A stretch of 64,000 nt of DNA, taken from NCBI GenBank assembly GCA_024277875.1, contig JAJRUI010000038.1, positions 1 through 64,000 of the forward strand, written 5' to 3'. Each line of letters starts with the position of its first letter. Within the stretch, counting starts at the first letter, position 1. This stretch comes from Deferrisomatales bacterium (GTDB lineage: Bacteria; Desulfobacterota; Deferrisomatia; Deferrisomatales; Deferrisomataceae). Position numbers and translations under genes: made by a program. Positions 8,342 through 17,002 of this stretch are shown here, one piece after another. Below the pieces are notes generated by a model. The model was not told the DNA's origin, did not search any database, and saw nothing but the letters and a program-made list of their open reading frames with translations.

Positions 8342-9321
8342 CGCCCACTCTCCCGTCCGAGCCCGTACAGGTCCAGGAACCCTTCGCGCACCCGGTCCCG
8401 CCCCAGCGTCTCGCGCACGTACCGCATCCCCTCCCCGTTGGGGCCCTGCCGGCCCGCGATGTGCTCCACGGCCCGCGCCACGTCCGCGTCCCCGGCCGCC
8501 CGGTGGCAGCCGGGGAGGTCACCGGTGTACACCACGTAGCGCCCCCGCGCCAGCGCCTCGACCACGAGGTTGGGGAGCCCGTCGTGCTGCGTCAACCGGA
8601 GCAGCCCGTGACTTTTGGCGATCAACTGCGGCACGTCGTCCCGCCAGCCGAGCAACTGGACGTTCGGGGGCAGGTCCACGCCCTTGGCGTCCTCCGCGGA
8701 CATCGACAGCACCTGGAACAGGTCGCCCGGCCGTCGGCGCGCCAGCGACAGGACCCTGGAAAACCCGTAGAACTCCAGCCGGTCGGGGGGGACGTAGGTC
8801 AGGAACCGCCACGGGGGCCCGGGCACCCACGCGACCTCCCCGGGTTCCGGGTACGCCTTGGCGCTGACGAACGGGACGAGCCGCGCCCGCACGCCCACCT
8901 GCTGGAGTTCGTCCACCAGGTTCTGGCTCACGGCCGCCACCGCGGTCCACCGGGACAACAGCCGCGCCTCCCGGCGTTTCCGGGCGGGCGCCTCGAGCAG
9001 CTTCAGGACGTCCGTACCGATGAAATGCTGGATCACCCTCCGGCCGCCGAGGCGGAGCGCGGCGACCTCTGCGCTCTTCATGCGAGCCCAGTAGAAGTGG
9101 ACCGCCCGTACCCTCCTGGCCGCGGCGAGTCGGCGGGATAGCGACCACCGGCGCCAGGTTGGCACATCCACGCACACGGGTTCCACGTAGCCCTTGAGAA
9201 GCACCGAGATCTCTTTCAGGAAGTGGGGAAAGCTGACGAATAGGACGCGGGGGAGGCGCACCGATCGTCCCACGGAAACTGCGTCTTGGTACCGTTCAGG
9301 TCGTCCGTTCAGGTCGTCCAC
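8338..9321 (-). CDS. Glycosyltransferase family 4-like protein
   Basis: This 327-residue protein has a weakly conserved N-terminal half and a clearer GT-B C-terminal half: NVQLLGWRDDVPQLI followed by LLRLTQHDGLPNLVVEAL, the last containing the glutamate region typical of retaining GT4 enzymes. A HFIGTD segment sits at the domain junction. The GTG at 9321 is the longest start in frame, but its ribosome-binding site is poor, and a downstream GTG closer to VRLPRVLFVSFPHF is possible. It overlaps wecB by ATGA. Expected role: transfer of a sugar to the LPS or polysaccharide chain. Confidence 0.75.
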   Translation of the reverse strand: MDDLNGRPERYQDAVSVGRSVRLPRVLFVSFPHFLKEISVLLKGYVEPVCVDVPTWRRWSLSRRLAAARRVRAVHFYWARMKSAEVAALRLGGRRVIQHFIGTDVLKLLEAPARKRREARLLSRWTAVAAVSQNLVDELQQVGVRARLVPFVSAKAYPEPGEVAWVPGPPWRFLTYVPPDRLEFYGFSRVLSLARRRPGDLFQVLSMSAEDAKGVDLPPNVQLLGWRDDVPQLIAKSHGLLRLTQHDGLPNLVVEALARGRYVVYTGDLPGCHRAAGDADVARAVEHIAGRQGPNGEGMRYVRETLGRDRVREGFLDLYGLGRESGR

Positions 9322-9339
9322 GAGGTGTCCGTCAGCCCA

Positions 9340-10431
9340 TCACGAGGCTTCCAAAGGCTCCTTGATATCGCTATACAAAACACGTCTCATCTTGATCGGA
9401 ATTGAAACAACGACACATTTTGATGATCCACACCCACGGACAATGGTTTTCTTATACACAGATTCCATGCCACTCAGTGTCACGACAGGATCAATGCCCA
9501 AAACAGATACATTCATTTCATACCAATATATATGGTTGAACAGGTTTGCATACTCTGTACGCACGATCTTCCAGTTCATATCCGCAACAGCGCCTGGATC
9601 GATACGCTTGCATATCACATCATCCACATCGCTGCGATGCAGAAAACAAATCGTGTCCAGCGGAGAAGCATCATTGCGAACGGAACCAAAGAGAATATCT
9701 GGAGGAACCCTTCGTCTCACCTTTTGAGGACCCCTTTTCCTCATCTGGACATTCCACTGGACACGATCCAGGACGCCCCGCCCGGAAAACACCTTGTCCT
9801 TGAGCAAGGGGTCGCCCTCTACGTTGTATCCGTAGATCTTCGGGTACGCCAGGTTGGGGAAAACGTCCCCGGTCGAGCCCAGCAACGTGAAGTCGTCCGC
9901 CACGAAATCGCATTCCGGGTCAAACGCGCACTCGAGCAACATCGACGTCTTCCCGACCCCTCCGGTGCCCCCGAAAACGGTGACTCCCCGCCCCTCCCAC
10001 CCGACCGCGCTCCCGTGCACTGGTGCGATGTCGGGGAAGAACCACAGCAGGGACGGGATGAGCACCACCTCGTGGAAGAACTGGGGCATCCGGTCGCTGG
10101 GGTGGGAGTACTGGCGGTCCTTCCACTTCTTCTTGAAATCCCTCTTGCCCCGATAGGCGATGGTCACCGTGAGCACGTCCCGCAGTTGCCAGGAGACGAC
10201 GCACCGCCCCAGGTCTGCGACGAAGCCGCCGTCGATGACGGAATGGATGGAGGGGTTCCGGGCACGGACGCCGGTGGGCATGGGGCCGTTCACCTCGACC
10301 ACGAGATCCGGATGTTGGTCATCGTGCTCTCGGGGATACAGGGCCAATTCCTTTCGCAAACTGGCGGAGGCGTGGTCTCCCCGGTAGGTGACACGCACCC
10401 GTTTGCCTGCGATCCGGTACGTGACGTTCAT
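9340..10431 (-). CDS. HPr-kinase-like P-loop protein of the polysaccharide locus
   Basis: The 363-residue protein has a P-loop GGTGGVGKTS near residues 152-161, preceded by PVHGSAVGWEGRGV. This is the arrangement of HPr kinase / PEPCK-like C-terminal domains (HprK-related kinases), in which the strand before the P-loop begins with a conserved H-(G/A)-S. No HPr or PTS gene is nearby, so the target is unlikely to be HPr, and related proteins elsewhere occur in exopolysaccharide clusters with unknown substrates. The last 130 or so codons (about 9340-9735) are far richer in A+T than everything around them, which suggests that the 3' part came from elsewhere by recombination. Both ends fit the operon, with an ATGA overlap upstream. 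Confidence 0.7.
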   Translation of the reverse strand: MNVTYRIAGKRVRVTYRGDHASASLRKELALYPREHDDQHPDLVVEVNGPMPTGVRARNPSIHSVIDGGFVADLGRCVVSWQLRDVLTVTIAYRGKRDFKKKWKDRQYSHPSDRMPQFFHEVVLIPSLLWFFPDIAPVHGSAVGWEGRGVTVFGGTGGVGKTSMLLECAFDPECDFVADDFTLLGSTGDVFPNLAYPKIYGYNVEGDPLLKDKVFSGRGVLDRVQWNVQMRKRGPQKVRRRVPPDILFGSVRNDASPLDTICFLHRSDVDDVICKRIDPGAVADMNWKIVRTEYANLFNHIYWYEMNVSVLGIDPVVTLSGMESVYKKTIVRGCGSSKCVVVSIPIKMRRVLYSDIKEPLEAS

Positions 10432-11606
10432 CGGCCTCTTCCTTTGGGCACGGCGTCCTGCAAGGCCCGGACCACCCGGCCCCTGTGGTCCGGATCCAGG
10501 TACGGCCCGAACGGCAGGCTGAGCACCTGGCGGCTCGCGCGCTCCGCCTCCGGGAAGTCCCCGGGCCCGTACCCAAGACCACGAAACGCGCTCTGCAGGT
10601 GCAAGGGCTTCGGGTAGTAGACCACGGCCGGGATCCCGGCCTGTGCCAACCGCTCCGCCACCGCGTCCCGGTCTGCGCCGGTGGCGCGCACGGTGTACTG
10701 GGCCCAGGCGGACCGGACCCCTTCCGGCTCCCGGGGCACCTCAAGTCCGTCCACCGTGGACAGCGCGTCCGCGTAGGCCCCGGCCAGCGCCCGGCGCCGG
10801 TCCAACTCGGCCGGGAACGCGTCGAACTTGGCGAGCAGGATCGCCGCCTGCAAGGTGTCGAGCCGGGCGTTGAGGCCGATCCGCACGTTGTCGTACTTGT
10901 GGCCGCCCTTGCCGTGGACCCGCAGGGACCGCATCGTGTCGGCCAGGTCGTCCCGGTCGGTGAACACCATGCCCCCGTCGCCGTAACACCCCAGGGGCTT
11001 GGCCGGGAAGAAACTGGTGGCCGCCGCGTCTCCCAACGCGCCCACCCGCCTGCCCCGGGCCTCGGCCCCGAACGACTGGGCCGCGTCCCCGAGCAGGAAC
11101 AGGCCGCAGCCGGCGCAGATCCTCCCGATGGCGTCGTAGTCCGCCGGCAACCCGTACAAGTCCACGGCGATCACGGCCCGGGGGCGCAGCCGTTCGTACC
11201 CGGCGGGCAGGGGGTGCAGGGCCGGATCTCCGGCGTCCAGCGCCCGGACGGCCAGGTCCAGGCGCGAGGGGTCGAGGTTGTACGTGGCCGGGTCCACGTC
11301 CACGAACACCGGGGTCGCCCCCAGTAGGCTGACCACCTCGGCGGTGGCGATGAAGGTGAACGGCGTGGTGAACACGGCGTCGCCGGGGCCCACGCCGCAG
11401 GCCATGAGGGCCAGGAGCAGCGCGTCGGTCCCGGACGAGCACCCCACCGCGTGCCGCACGCCGGCGTACGCGGCGAGCCGGGCCTAGAGTTCGGCCACCT
11501 CCGGGCCCAGGATGTACCGGCCGTGGTCGAGCACGCCCCGGATGCGGTCCAGGATCGGCCCCTCCAGGGCCCGCTGCTGGGCTTTCAGGTCGACGAACGG
11601 GATCAT
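10428..11606 (-). pseudogene. DegT/DnrJ/EryC1/StrS-type sugar aminotransferase interrupted by an in-frame TAG
   Basis: Reading from the ATG at 11606 gives MIPFVDLKAQ..., the usual start of PLP-dependent sugar aminotransferases, but codon 41 (11484-11486) is TAG. Translation would resume in the same frame as ARLAAYAGVRHAVG and continue without interruption to 10428. The remainder holds GTDALLLAL, DAAQSFGA and the PLP-lysine context FFPAKPLGCYGDGG. Family members usually read ELE at this point, so a single GAG-to-TAG change explains the break. The enzyme would make an amino sugar for the neighbouring transferases. Either the gene is newly inactivated, the base is a sequencing error, or an internal start gives a truncated product of about 343 residues from 11459. 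The start overlaps the upstream gene by ATGA. Confidence 0.8.
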
Positions 11607-12781
11607 CGGGCTGCTCCCTTTCCCGGACCGGTCCGGTCCGACGCGAGTTCCGCGTACAGCGCCGCCGTGGCCTCGACGGCGGCCTCCAGGCCGAACCGCC
11701 GGGCCCGGGAGCGGGCGCCGGCCGACGCCCGCTCCCGCAGGGCCGGGTCGGTCAGGTACGGGACGGCGGCCCGGACCAGCCCCTCCACGTCCCCGACCCC
11801 GACGCGGGCGCCGCACGCGTCCCCCAGGATCTCCTCCATCATCGGCAGGTCGAACGCAACCACCGGCGTGCCCGCGGCCAGGGCCTCGATCACCACGCCG
11901 GGCAGCCCGTCCTGGATCCGGTCGCCGGCTTCGGGGCGGCTGGTGAACAGGAACACGTCCATCGCACCGAGCGCGGCGGCAACATTGTCCCTGTGCCCCG
12001 CGAACACGACCCGATCCGCGATCCCCAACGCCACCGCCAGGGACTCGAGTTCGCCGCGGCGGCCGCCGTCGCCCACGACCAGCAGTCTTACCTCCGGCAC
12101 CCTGCAAACAATTTCGCAGCCGGCCCGGAGAAAGGCGTCGTGCCCCTTGCCCCGGGACAGCCGGCCGACGATGCCGGCCACCGGCACGTCCCGGGGGATC
12201 CCGAACGCGGCCCGGAACGGCCCCGCGGCGGCCCGGGCAGCGGCGAACGCGCCCAGGTCGATCCCGTTGTACAACACCCGGCACGCGTCCGCCGGCAGCC
12301 CGGTGGCGTCCAGGAACACCCGGCGCACGGCGTCGCTCACCGCCAGGGTCGTGTGGGCCCTGAGCGCGGCCCGCCGGTCGGCCCGGACACGCAGCCGCGT
12401 CCGGACCGGACCACCCCACCCCCACGGCGCCATGCTGTGCAGGTGGCGCACCCGCACGGGGACCCCGACCCGCCACGCGGCGTGCACGCCCAGGGTGTTG
12501 GCCGTGTACTCGTGGGTGTGGACCACGTCTGGCGCGTGCCGGCGGAAGTACGCCACGTACCGGGCCACGTTCCAGGGCGCCCACTTGGACCCCATCGGGA
12601 CCACGTCCACCGGGATCCCGGCCGCCGCCAGTTCGTCGGCCCGGCTTCCCCGGGACCGGTAGCACAGCACCCGCAGATCCACGTGCTCGGCCAGCCGGGG
12701 CAACAGGTCCATCAGCCGGGTCTGGACCCCGCCGCCGGCGTCCAGGTTCTTGTACATCCGAACCACCCGCAGGCGCCTCAC
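11603..12781 (-). CDS. Glycosyltransferase family 4
   Basis: The GTG at 12781 forms a GTGA overlap with the preceding gene and starts the protein at VRRLRVVRMYKNLDAGGGVQT, giving 392 residues. HTHEYTANTLGV and RHLHSM lie in the N-terminal acceptor domain. The C-terminal donor domain has GIVGRLSRGKGHDAF and DGLPGVVIEALAAGTPVVA, which contains the conserved glutamate region of retaining GT4 enzymes. It is a likely cytoplasmic transferase for LPS core or O-antigen assembly. An N-terminal gene-calling extension is possible because frames stay open upstream in this GC-rich DNA, but it lacks homology. Confidence 0.87.
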   Translation of the reverse strand: MRRLRVVRMYKNLDAGGGVQTRLMDLLPRLAEHVDLRVLCYRSRGSRADELAAAGIPVDVVPMGSKWAPWNVARYVAYFRRHAPDVVHTHEYTANTLGVHAAWRVGVPVRVRHLHSMAPWGWGGPVRTRLRVRADRRAALRAHTTLAVSDAVRRVFLDATGLPADACRVLYNGIDLGAFAAARAAAGPFRAAFGIPRDVPVAGIVGRLSRGKGHDAFLRAGCEIVCRVPEVRLLVVGDGGRRGELESLAVALGIADRVVFAGHRDNVAAALGAMDVFLFTSRPEAGDRIQDGLPGVVIEALAAGTPVVAFDLPMMEEILGDACGARVGVGDVEGLVRAAVPYLTDPALRERASAGARSRARRFGLEAAVEATAALYAELASDRTGPGKGAAR

Positions 12782-13857
12782 CGGCCCGCCACCTCTGCGA
12801 ACAACCGCTCCAGCATTGCGACGTTGCGACCGAGGTCGTACGCGTCCGCGGCCCGGCGGCGGGCCCGGCACCCCCAGGTCCGCCGCAGGTCCGGGTCCCG
12901 GGCGAACCGCTCCAGGGCCGCGGCCAGGCCGTCCACGTCGCCCGGCGCCACCAGGACGCCCGCGTCCCCCACCACCTCGGGCACCCCTCCGGCGCGGAAC
13001 GCGACCACCGGGAGCCCCGCGAACATCGCCTCCAGCACCGCGTTGGAGAAGCTCTCGTTCAGGCTCGGCAGCACGAACCCGTGGAGGCCGGCCAGGAAGT
13101 CCGGGACCGACGCCTGGAATCCGTCGAACGACACCAGCGCGCCCAACCCGCGGCGATCGCACTCGGTCCGCAGGCGCGCCTCCAGCCCCCCCGTACCCGC
13201 GATCCGGAGTCGGAAATCGACCCCCCGTACCCGGAGTTTCTCGCACGCCTGGAGCAGGTAAAGGTGGCCCTTGGACGGGCTGAGCTGGCTGGTCACCCCG
13301 AACACCACCGGACCTTCCGCGTCCCCCGGACGGGCCAGCGGCACCCCGTCGGGCCGTTTGCTGTTGGGCACCACCGCGAGCCGGTCCGCCGAGAACCACG
13401 GAACCGTCTCCAGCAGGCGGTCGCGCAGGTACCGGCTCGGCACCACGGCCCGGTCCACCAGGAACCGGTGCCACAGGCGTTCCTCCCGGCTCCCCTTGAA
13501 GTCCTCCACCAGGCCGATCCGGTGGACCACCGGAACCCGGGCGATTCGCGCCGCAACGGCTCCCACGTTGAGATCCTTGGAAATATTCACCACGGCCACG
13601 TCCGGCCGCTCCGCGCGCAGGACGGCCAGCACCCTTGCGATCCCCACCGGGCTGTACTTGGCGCCGAGCCGCACGGGGTGGACCCCGAACCCCGCGCGGC
13701 GACAGGCGTCGACGAACGCCGTGGCCGGCCGCACCACCACCGCGACCCGGTGCCCCCGGTCCTGGAGGGCACGGCCGTAGTCCAGGGTCCAGGTCTTCAC
13801 TCCTCCCCACTTGCGGGTATAATTCACAAATAATATGGAAAGGCACCGGGCCTTCAT
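12778..13857 (-). CDS. Glycosyltransferase family 4
   Basis: The ATG at 13857 starts at MKARCLSILFVNYTRKWGGVKT, whose glycine-rich turn is the usual GT4 opening, and overlaps the upstream stop by ATGA. The product is 359 residues. The donor domain includes FGVTSQLSPSKGHLYLLQ, RIAGTGGLEARL and SLNESFSNAVLEAMFAGLPVVAF, carrying the catalytic-site glutamate pair of retaining GT-B enzymes. The first codons are noticeably A+T-rich compared with the rest. It is expected to add a sugar to the lipid-linked or LPS acceptor made by this operon. Confidence 0.88.
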   Translation of the reverse strand: MKARCLSILFVNYTRKWGGVKTWTLDYGRALQDRGHRVAVVVRPATAFVDACRRAGFGVHPVRLGAKYSPVGIARVLAVLRAERPDVAVVNISKDLNVGAVAARIARVPVVHRIGLVEDFKGSREERLWHRFLVDRAVVPSRYLRDRLLETVPWFSADRLAVVPNSKRPDGVPLARPGDAEGPVVFGVTSQLSPSKGHLYLLQACEKLRVRGVDFRLRIAGTGGLEARLRTECDRRGLGALVSFDGFQASVPDFLAGLHGFVLPSLNESFSNAVLEAMFAGLPVVAFRAGGVPEVVGDAGVLVAPGDVDGLAAALERFARDPDLRRTWGCRARRRAADAYDLGRNVAMLERLFAEVAGR

Positions 13858-14879
13858 CGAACAAGCCCTCCTGGTGTGGCACCGGCCGGAGCCAGGGATC
13901 CCTCCCGGGCGACCCGCTCCACATCCAGCCCCCGGAGGCACCGGTGGTGCCCCAGCGGACACCGGTCGTCCCCGTGCAGGCTGCACGGCCGGCACGGCAG
14001 GTCCAGGTCCACCACCCTGTCCTCCGGCCCGAGCGGGAAGAACCCAAACCCCCGTACCGTGGGGCCGAACAGGGCCACCACCCGGGTGCCCACGGCGGTG
14101 GCCAGGTGGAGGGGGGCCGAGTCGTTGGTCACCAGCACCTCGCAGCGCTCCAGCACGGCCGCGGTCTCGGGGATCGAGGTCTCGCCGGCCAGGTTCGCGC
14201 CCGGCCCTCCGGCTAGGATCCGCTCCGCCAGGTCCCGATCGCCGGTTCCGCCAACGATCACGGGAAACCCCCGGCCCTCTCCCCGAATCCGGGAGACCAG
14301 GTCGATCCAGTGGGTCTCCGGCCACGCCTTGGTGGCCCAGCGGGCGCCCGGCGCCAACGCGATCAGGGGCTGGCCCGCCCACCCCGAGGCCCGGAGGAGG
14401 GCCTCCGCCCGGCCGCGGTCGGCCTCGGCCGGGAACACCCGGGGCCGGCGCCGGACCGGCCGCACCCCCAGGGGGGCGAGGGCGTGGACGTAGCGGTCCA
14501 CCACGTGCGTTCGGTCCAGCACGGCCGGCTTTCGCAGCCACACGGCCACCCTCCGGCGAACGCTTCCCTTGCGGTACCGGCTCCACCCCACCGTGGGCGT
14601 CAGCGCCCGCAGGGCCCGGGTGCGCAGGTTCCCGTGGAGGTCCACCACCCGGTGGTAGTCCTCCCCGCGGACTCGCCGGGCCAGCAGCCCGAGCCCTTCC
14701 GACGGATCCCATGCCAGGCACCGGGCCACGGCCGGATGGTTCCGGAACACCTCGCGAAACGCCGGCTTGGTGAGCACGTGGATCTCCGCGTCGGGCCGAT
14801 CCCCGGCCAGGGCCTCCACGGCAGCGGTGGCCAGCACCACGTCCCCCAGGGACGACAGGCGCACGACCAGCACCTTCAC
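13854..14879 (-). CDS. Glycosyltransferase family 9 (LPS heptosyltransferase family)
   Basis: Starting at the GTG at 14879 (GTGA overlap) gives 341 residues beginning VKVLVVRLSSLGDVV, the signature of ADP-heptose:LPS heptosyltransferases. Further family motifs are APGARWATKAWP, the ADP-heptose-binding VTNDSAPLHLA, and a C-terminal cysteine cluster CRPCSLHGDDRCPLGHHRC. It should transfer heptose from ADP-heptose to the LPS inner core at the inner membrane. Two more family 9 enzymes lie downstream and upstream in the operon together with gmhB, which supports an inner-core heptose pathway. WaaC, WaaF or WaaQ type cannot be decided reliably. Confidence 0.88.
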   Translation of the reverse strand: MKVLVVRLSSLGDVVLATAAVEALAGDRPDAEIHVLTKPAFREVFRNHPAVARCLAWDPSEGLGLLARRVRGEDYHRVVDLHGNLRTRALRALTPTVGWSRYRKGSVRRRVAVWLRKPAVLDRTHVVDRYVHALAPLGVRPVRRRPRVFPAEADRGRAEALLRASGWAGQPLIALAPGARWATKAWPETHWIDLVSRIRGEGRGFPVIVGGTGDRDLAERILAGGPGANLAGETSIPETAAVLERCEVLVTNDSAPLHLATAVGTRVVALFGPTVRGFGFFPLGPEDRVVDLDLPCRPCSLHGDDRCPLGHHRCLRGLDVERVAREGSLAPAGATPGGLVR

Positions 14880-15958
14880 GGCCCGAACTCCCGGTACACG
14901 GCCAGGTTGCCCTCGACCATCGCGTCCACGCTGAACTCCCGGAGCACCCTCTCCCGTCCCGTACGGGCCAGTTCGGCGGCCCGGATGGGGTCGGCGGCCA
15001 TCTCCAGGATCGCGCCGGCCAGGGCCCCGGGATCCCGGGGCGGCACCAGCAGCCCGTGGACCCCGTGGTCGATGGCGTCCGGCACCCCGCCGGTGCGGGT
15101 GGCCACCACCGGGGTGCACGCAGCCAGGGCGTCCAGGACGATCGTGCCGAGGCCCTCCAGGTGGGACGACAGCACGAACAGGTCCAGGCCGTCGAGCACG
15201 GCGGGCACGTCGTCCCGGAACCCGGTGAACACCAGCCGGTCCCCGAGGTCGAGGGCGTCGGCCTGCCGCCGGAGGTCGGCCTCGAGTTCGCCCTCCCCCA
15301 CGATCACGAACCGCGCCCGGGGGCACGCGGCCAGCACCCGGGGCGCGGCCTCCACGAGGTAGCCCTGCCCCTTGTGGTCGGCCAGATGGGCCACGTTGCC
15401 CACGAGGTACGCGTCGGGCGCCAGCCCCAACTCGGTCCGGAACGCGGCCCCGGCCCCCGGCCGGGCGCGGGCCGGGTCCACCCCGCTCGCGACCACCCGG
15501 AGCCGGGCACCGGACACGCCGTACCGGGCCAGGATCTCCCGGATCGCCCGGCTGATCGCGATCCACCGGTCGGGCCGGCCGTACTTCCACCGGTGGAACG
15601 GCCCGGCGCCGGGAAGAAAGTCCACCCGGCGGGTGGCCACCACGGCCGCCCCCGGCGCGAACAGCCGCGCCAGGGCCGCCAGGGTCACGGCGTGGGAGCT
15701 GTGGGCGTGGATCACCCGCGCCCCCGCCCGCCGGGCCAGGCGGCCCACGGCCCACGCGGAAGCGAGATCCCACTCCCCCCGCAGGGGGAGCCCCGCCACG
15801 GGCAGGCCCCGGGCCCGGGCGCGCCGCAGGAGCTGGCCGCCCCGGGTGCACGCGAGCACGCTGTCCACCCCCCGGTCCAGGAGCCCCTGGTGCAGGTAGA
15901 GCACCTGCTGCTGGCCCCCACGCCAGGTGCGCCCGGTGTCCAGGTGGAGCACGGTCAC
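14876..15958 (-). CDS. Glycosyltransferase family 4
   Basis: The GTG at 15958 starts the 360-residue protein at VTVLHLDTGRTWRGGQQQ, again overlapping the previous stop by GTGA. HAHSSHAVTLAAL and TRRVDF mark the N-terminal domain. The C-terminal domain has NVAHLADHKGQGYLVEA, VFTGFRDDVPAVL and SSHLEGLGTIVLDALAACTPVVA. This set is typical of LPS core transferases that follow heptosyltransferases. Its place between two family 9 genes suggests inner- or outer-core assembly. The donor sugar is not predictable from the motifs. Confidence 0.88.
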   Translation of the reverse strand: MTVLHLDTGRTWRGGQQQVLYLHQGLLDRGVDSVLACTRGGQLLRRARARGLPVAGLPLRGEWDLASAWAVGRLARRAGARVIHAHSSHAVTLAALARLFAPGAAVVATRRVDFLPGAGPFHRWKYGRPDRWIAISRAIREILARYGVSGARLRVVASGVDPARARPGAGAAFRTELGLAPDAYLVGNVAHLADHKGQGYLVEAAPRVLAACPRARFVIVGEGELEADLRRQADALDLGDRLVFTGFRDDVPAVLDGLDLFVLSSHLEGLGTIVLDALAACTPVVATRTGGVPDAIDHGVHGLLVPPRDPGALAGAILEMAADPIRAAELARTGRERVLREFSVDAMVEGNLAVYREFGP

Positions 15959-16989
15959 GCGCCGCCCCCCAGCACCTGCCGGCAGGCGGCCAGCACCGCG
16001 CCGGGGCCGATCTGCCCCATGCACCGGAAGTGCCCGTGCGGGCACCGGTGGCCGCCGTGCAGGCCGCACGGCCGGCACGGCAGGTCCACCTGCACCACCC
16101 GGGTCCGGCCGTGGAACGGCCCGAACCCCAGGTCCAGGGTGGTGGCCCCGAACACCGCCACGGTGGGCGCGCCCCGGGCCGCGGCCACGTGCAGGGGCGC
16201 CGAGTCGTTGGTCACCACCACCCGGGCCCGGTCCATCCACGCGGCCAGGGCCTTGAGGGACGTGCGGCCCGCGGCGTCCGCCGCCCCGGGCCCGATCCCC
16301 CGGGCCACCCGGCCGGCCACGTCCCGGTCGCCGGGCCCGCCGAGAACCACCACCCGGAGCCCGTCCCCGGCCAGGGCCCGGCCTACGGCGGCGAAACCGT
16401 CGGCCTGCCACCGCTTGGTGGCCCACACCGAGCCCGGGCACAGGATCGCCAGGGGCGCGTCCGCCGGGACCCCGGCCCCGGAGAGAACCGCCGACACCTG
16501 CTGCGCCTCCAGCTCGGTGTAGCCCACGTGGAGCACCCGGTCGCCGGATTCCGGCGCCGCCCCCAAGCCCCGCAGCAGCGCCAGGTTCCGGTCCACCTCG
16601 TGCCGGGCCAGGGGCCGGTGGACGACCCCGTGGTACAGGAACGCGAGCCCGGCGTCGGCGAAACCCACCCGCCGGGGCACCCCGGCCAGCGCGCCCACCA
16701 GGCTGGTGCGCGCAGACCGGTGGGGCGCCACCCACAGGTCGTACCGGCCGGCCCGGATCTTCCGGACCACGGCGGCCAGGCCGTCGCCGCCGCCTTTGTC
16801 GTAGGTGAGCACCCGGTCCAGGTGGGGATCCTCTTCCACCAGGGGGGCGGCCGCAGGGGTGGTCACCAGGTCGAGCCGGGCGGACGGGTACAACCGGCGG
16901 AGCGCCCGGAACAACGGGGTGGTCAGCACCACGTCCCCGAGGAACGCGGTCTGGACGACGAGGATCCGGCGGGCAGGGGTCGGGGAGAT
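15955..16989 (-). CDS. Glycosyltransferase family 9, LPS heptosyltransferase II-like, possible ATC start
   Basis: Homology clearly begins upstream of the first canonical start: the codons before the GTG at 16932 spell RRILVVQTAFLGDVVLTTP, the essential N-terminal motif of WaaF-type enzymes. No ATG, GTG or TTG lies in frame further upstream. An ATC codon at 16987-16989 sits 5 nt after a strong GGGAGGGG sequence, and beginning there gives a 344-residue product of normal family length. The rest has CPGSVWATKRWQ, VTNDSAPLHVAAARG and the cysteine cluster CRPCGLHGGHRCPHGHFRC. It transfers heptose from ADP-heptose to inner-core heptose. Initiation at ATC, or a recent ATG-to-ATC change, is an inference. 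Starting at 16932 would lose the donor/acceptor loop. Confidence 0.8.
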   Translation of the reverse strand: MSPTPARRILVVQTAFLGDVVLTTPLFRALRRLYPSARLDLVTTPAAAPLVEEDPHLDRVLTYDKGGGDGLAAVVRKIRAGRYDLWVAPHRSARTSLVGALAGVPRRVGFADAGLAFLYHGVVHRPLARHEVDRNLALLRGLGAAPESGDRVLHVGYTELEAQQVSAVLSGAGVPADAPLAILCPGSVWATKRWQADGFAAVGRALAGDGLRVVVLGGPGDRDVAGRVARGIGPGAADAAGRTSLKALAAWMDRARVVVTNDSAPLHVAAARGAPTVAVFGATTLDLGFGPFHGRTRVVQVDLPCRPCGLHGGHRCPHGHFRCMGQIGPGAVLAACRQVLGGGA

Positions 16990-17002
16990 GGCAGCCCCTC
17001 CC

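Noticed and set aside
11484-11486. Pyrrolysine or programmed read-through at the TAG codon
   Set aside because: There is no sign of pyl genes or a structured read-through signal nearby, and the residue is not a catalytic position, so a nonsense mutation or sequence error is simpler.
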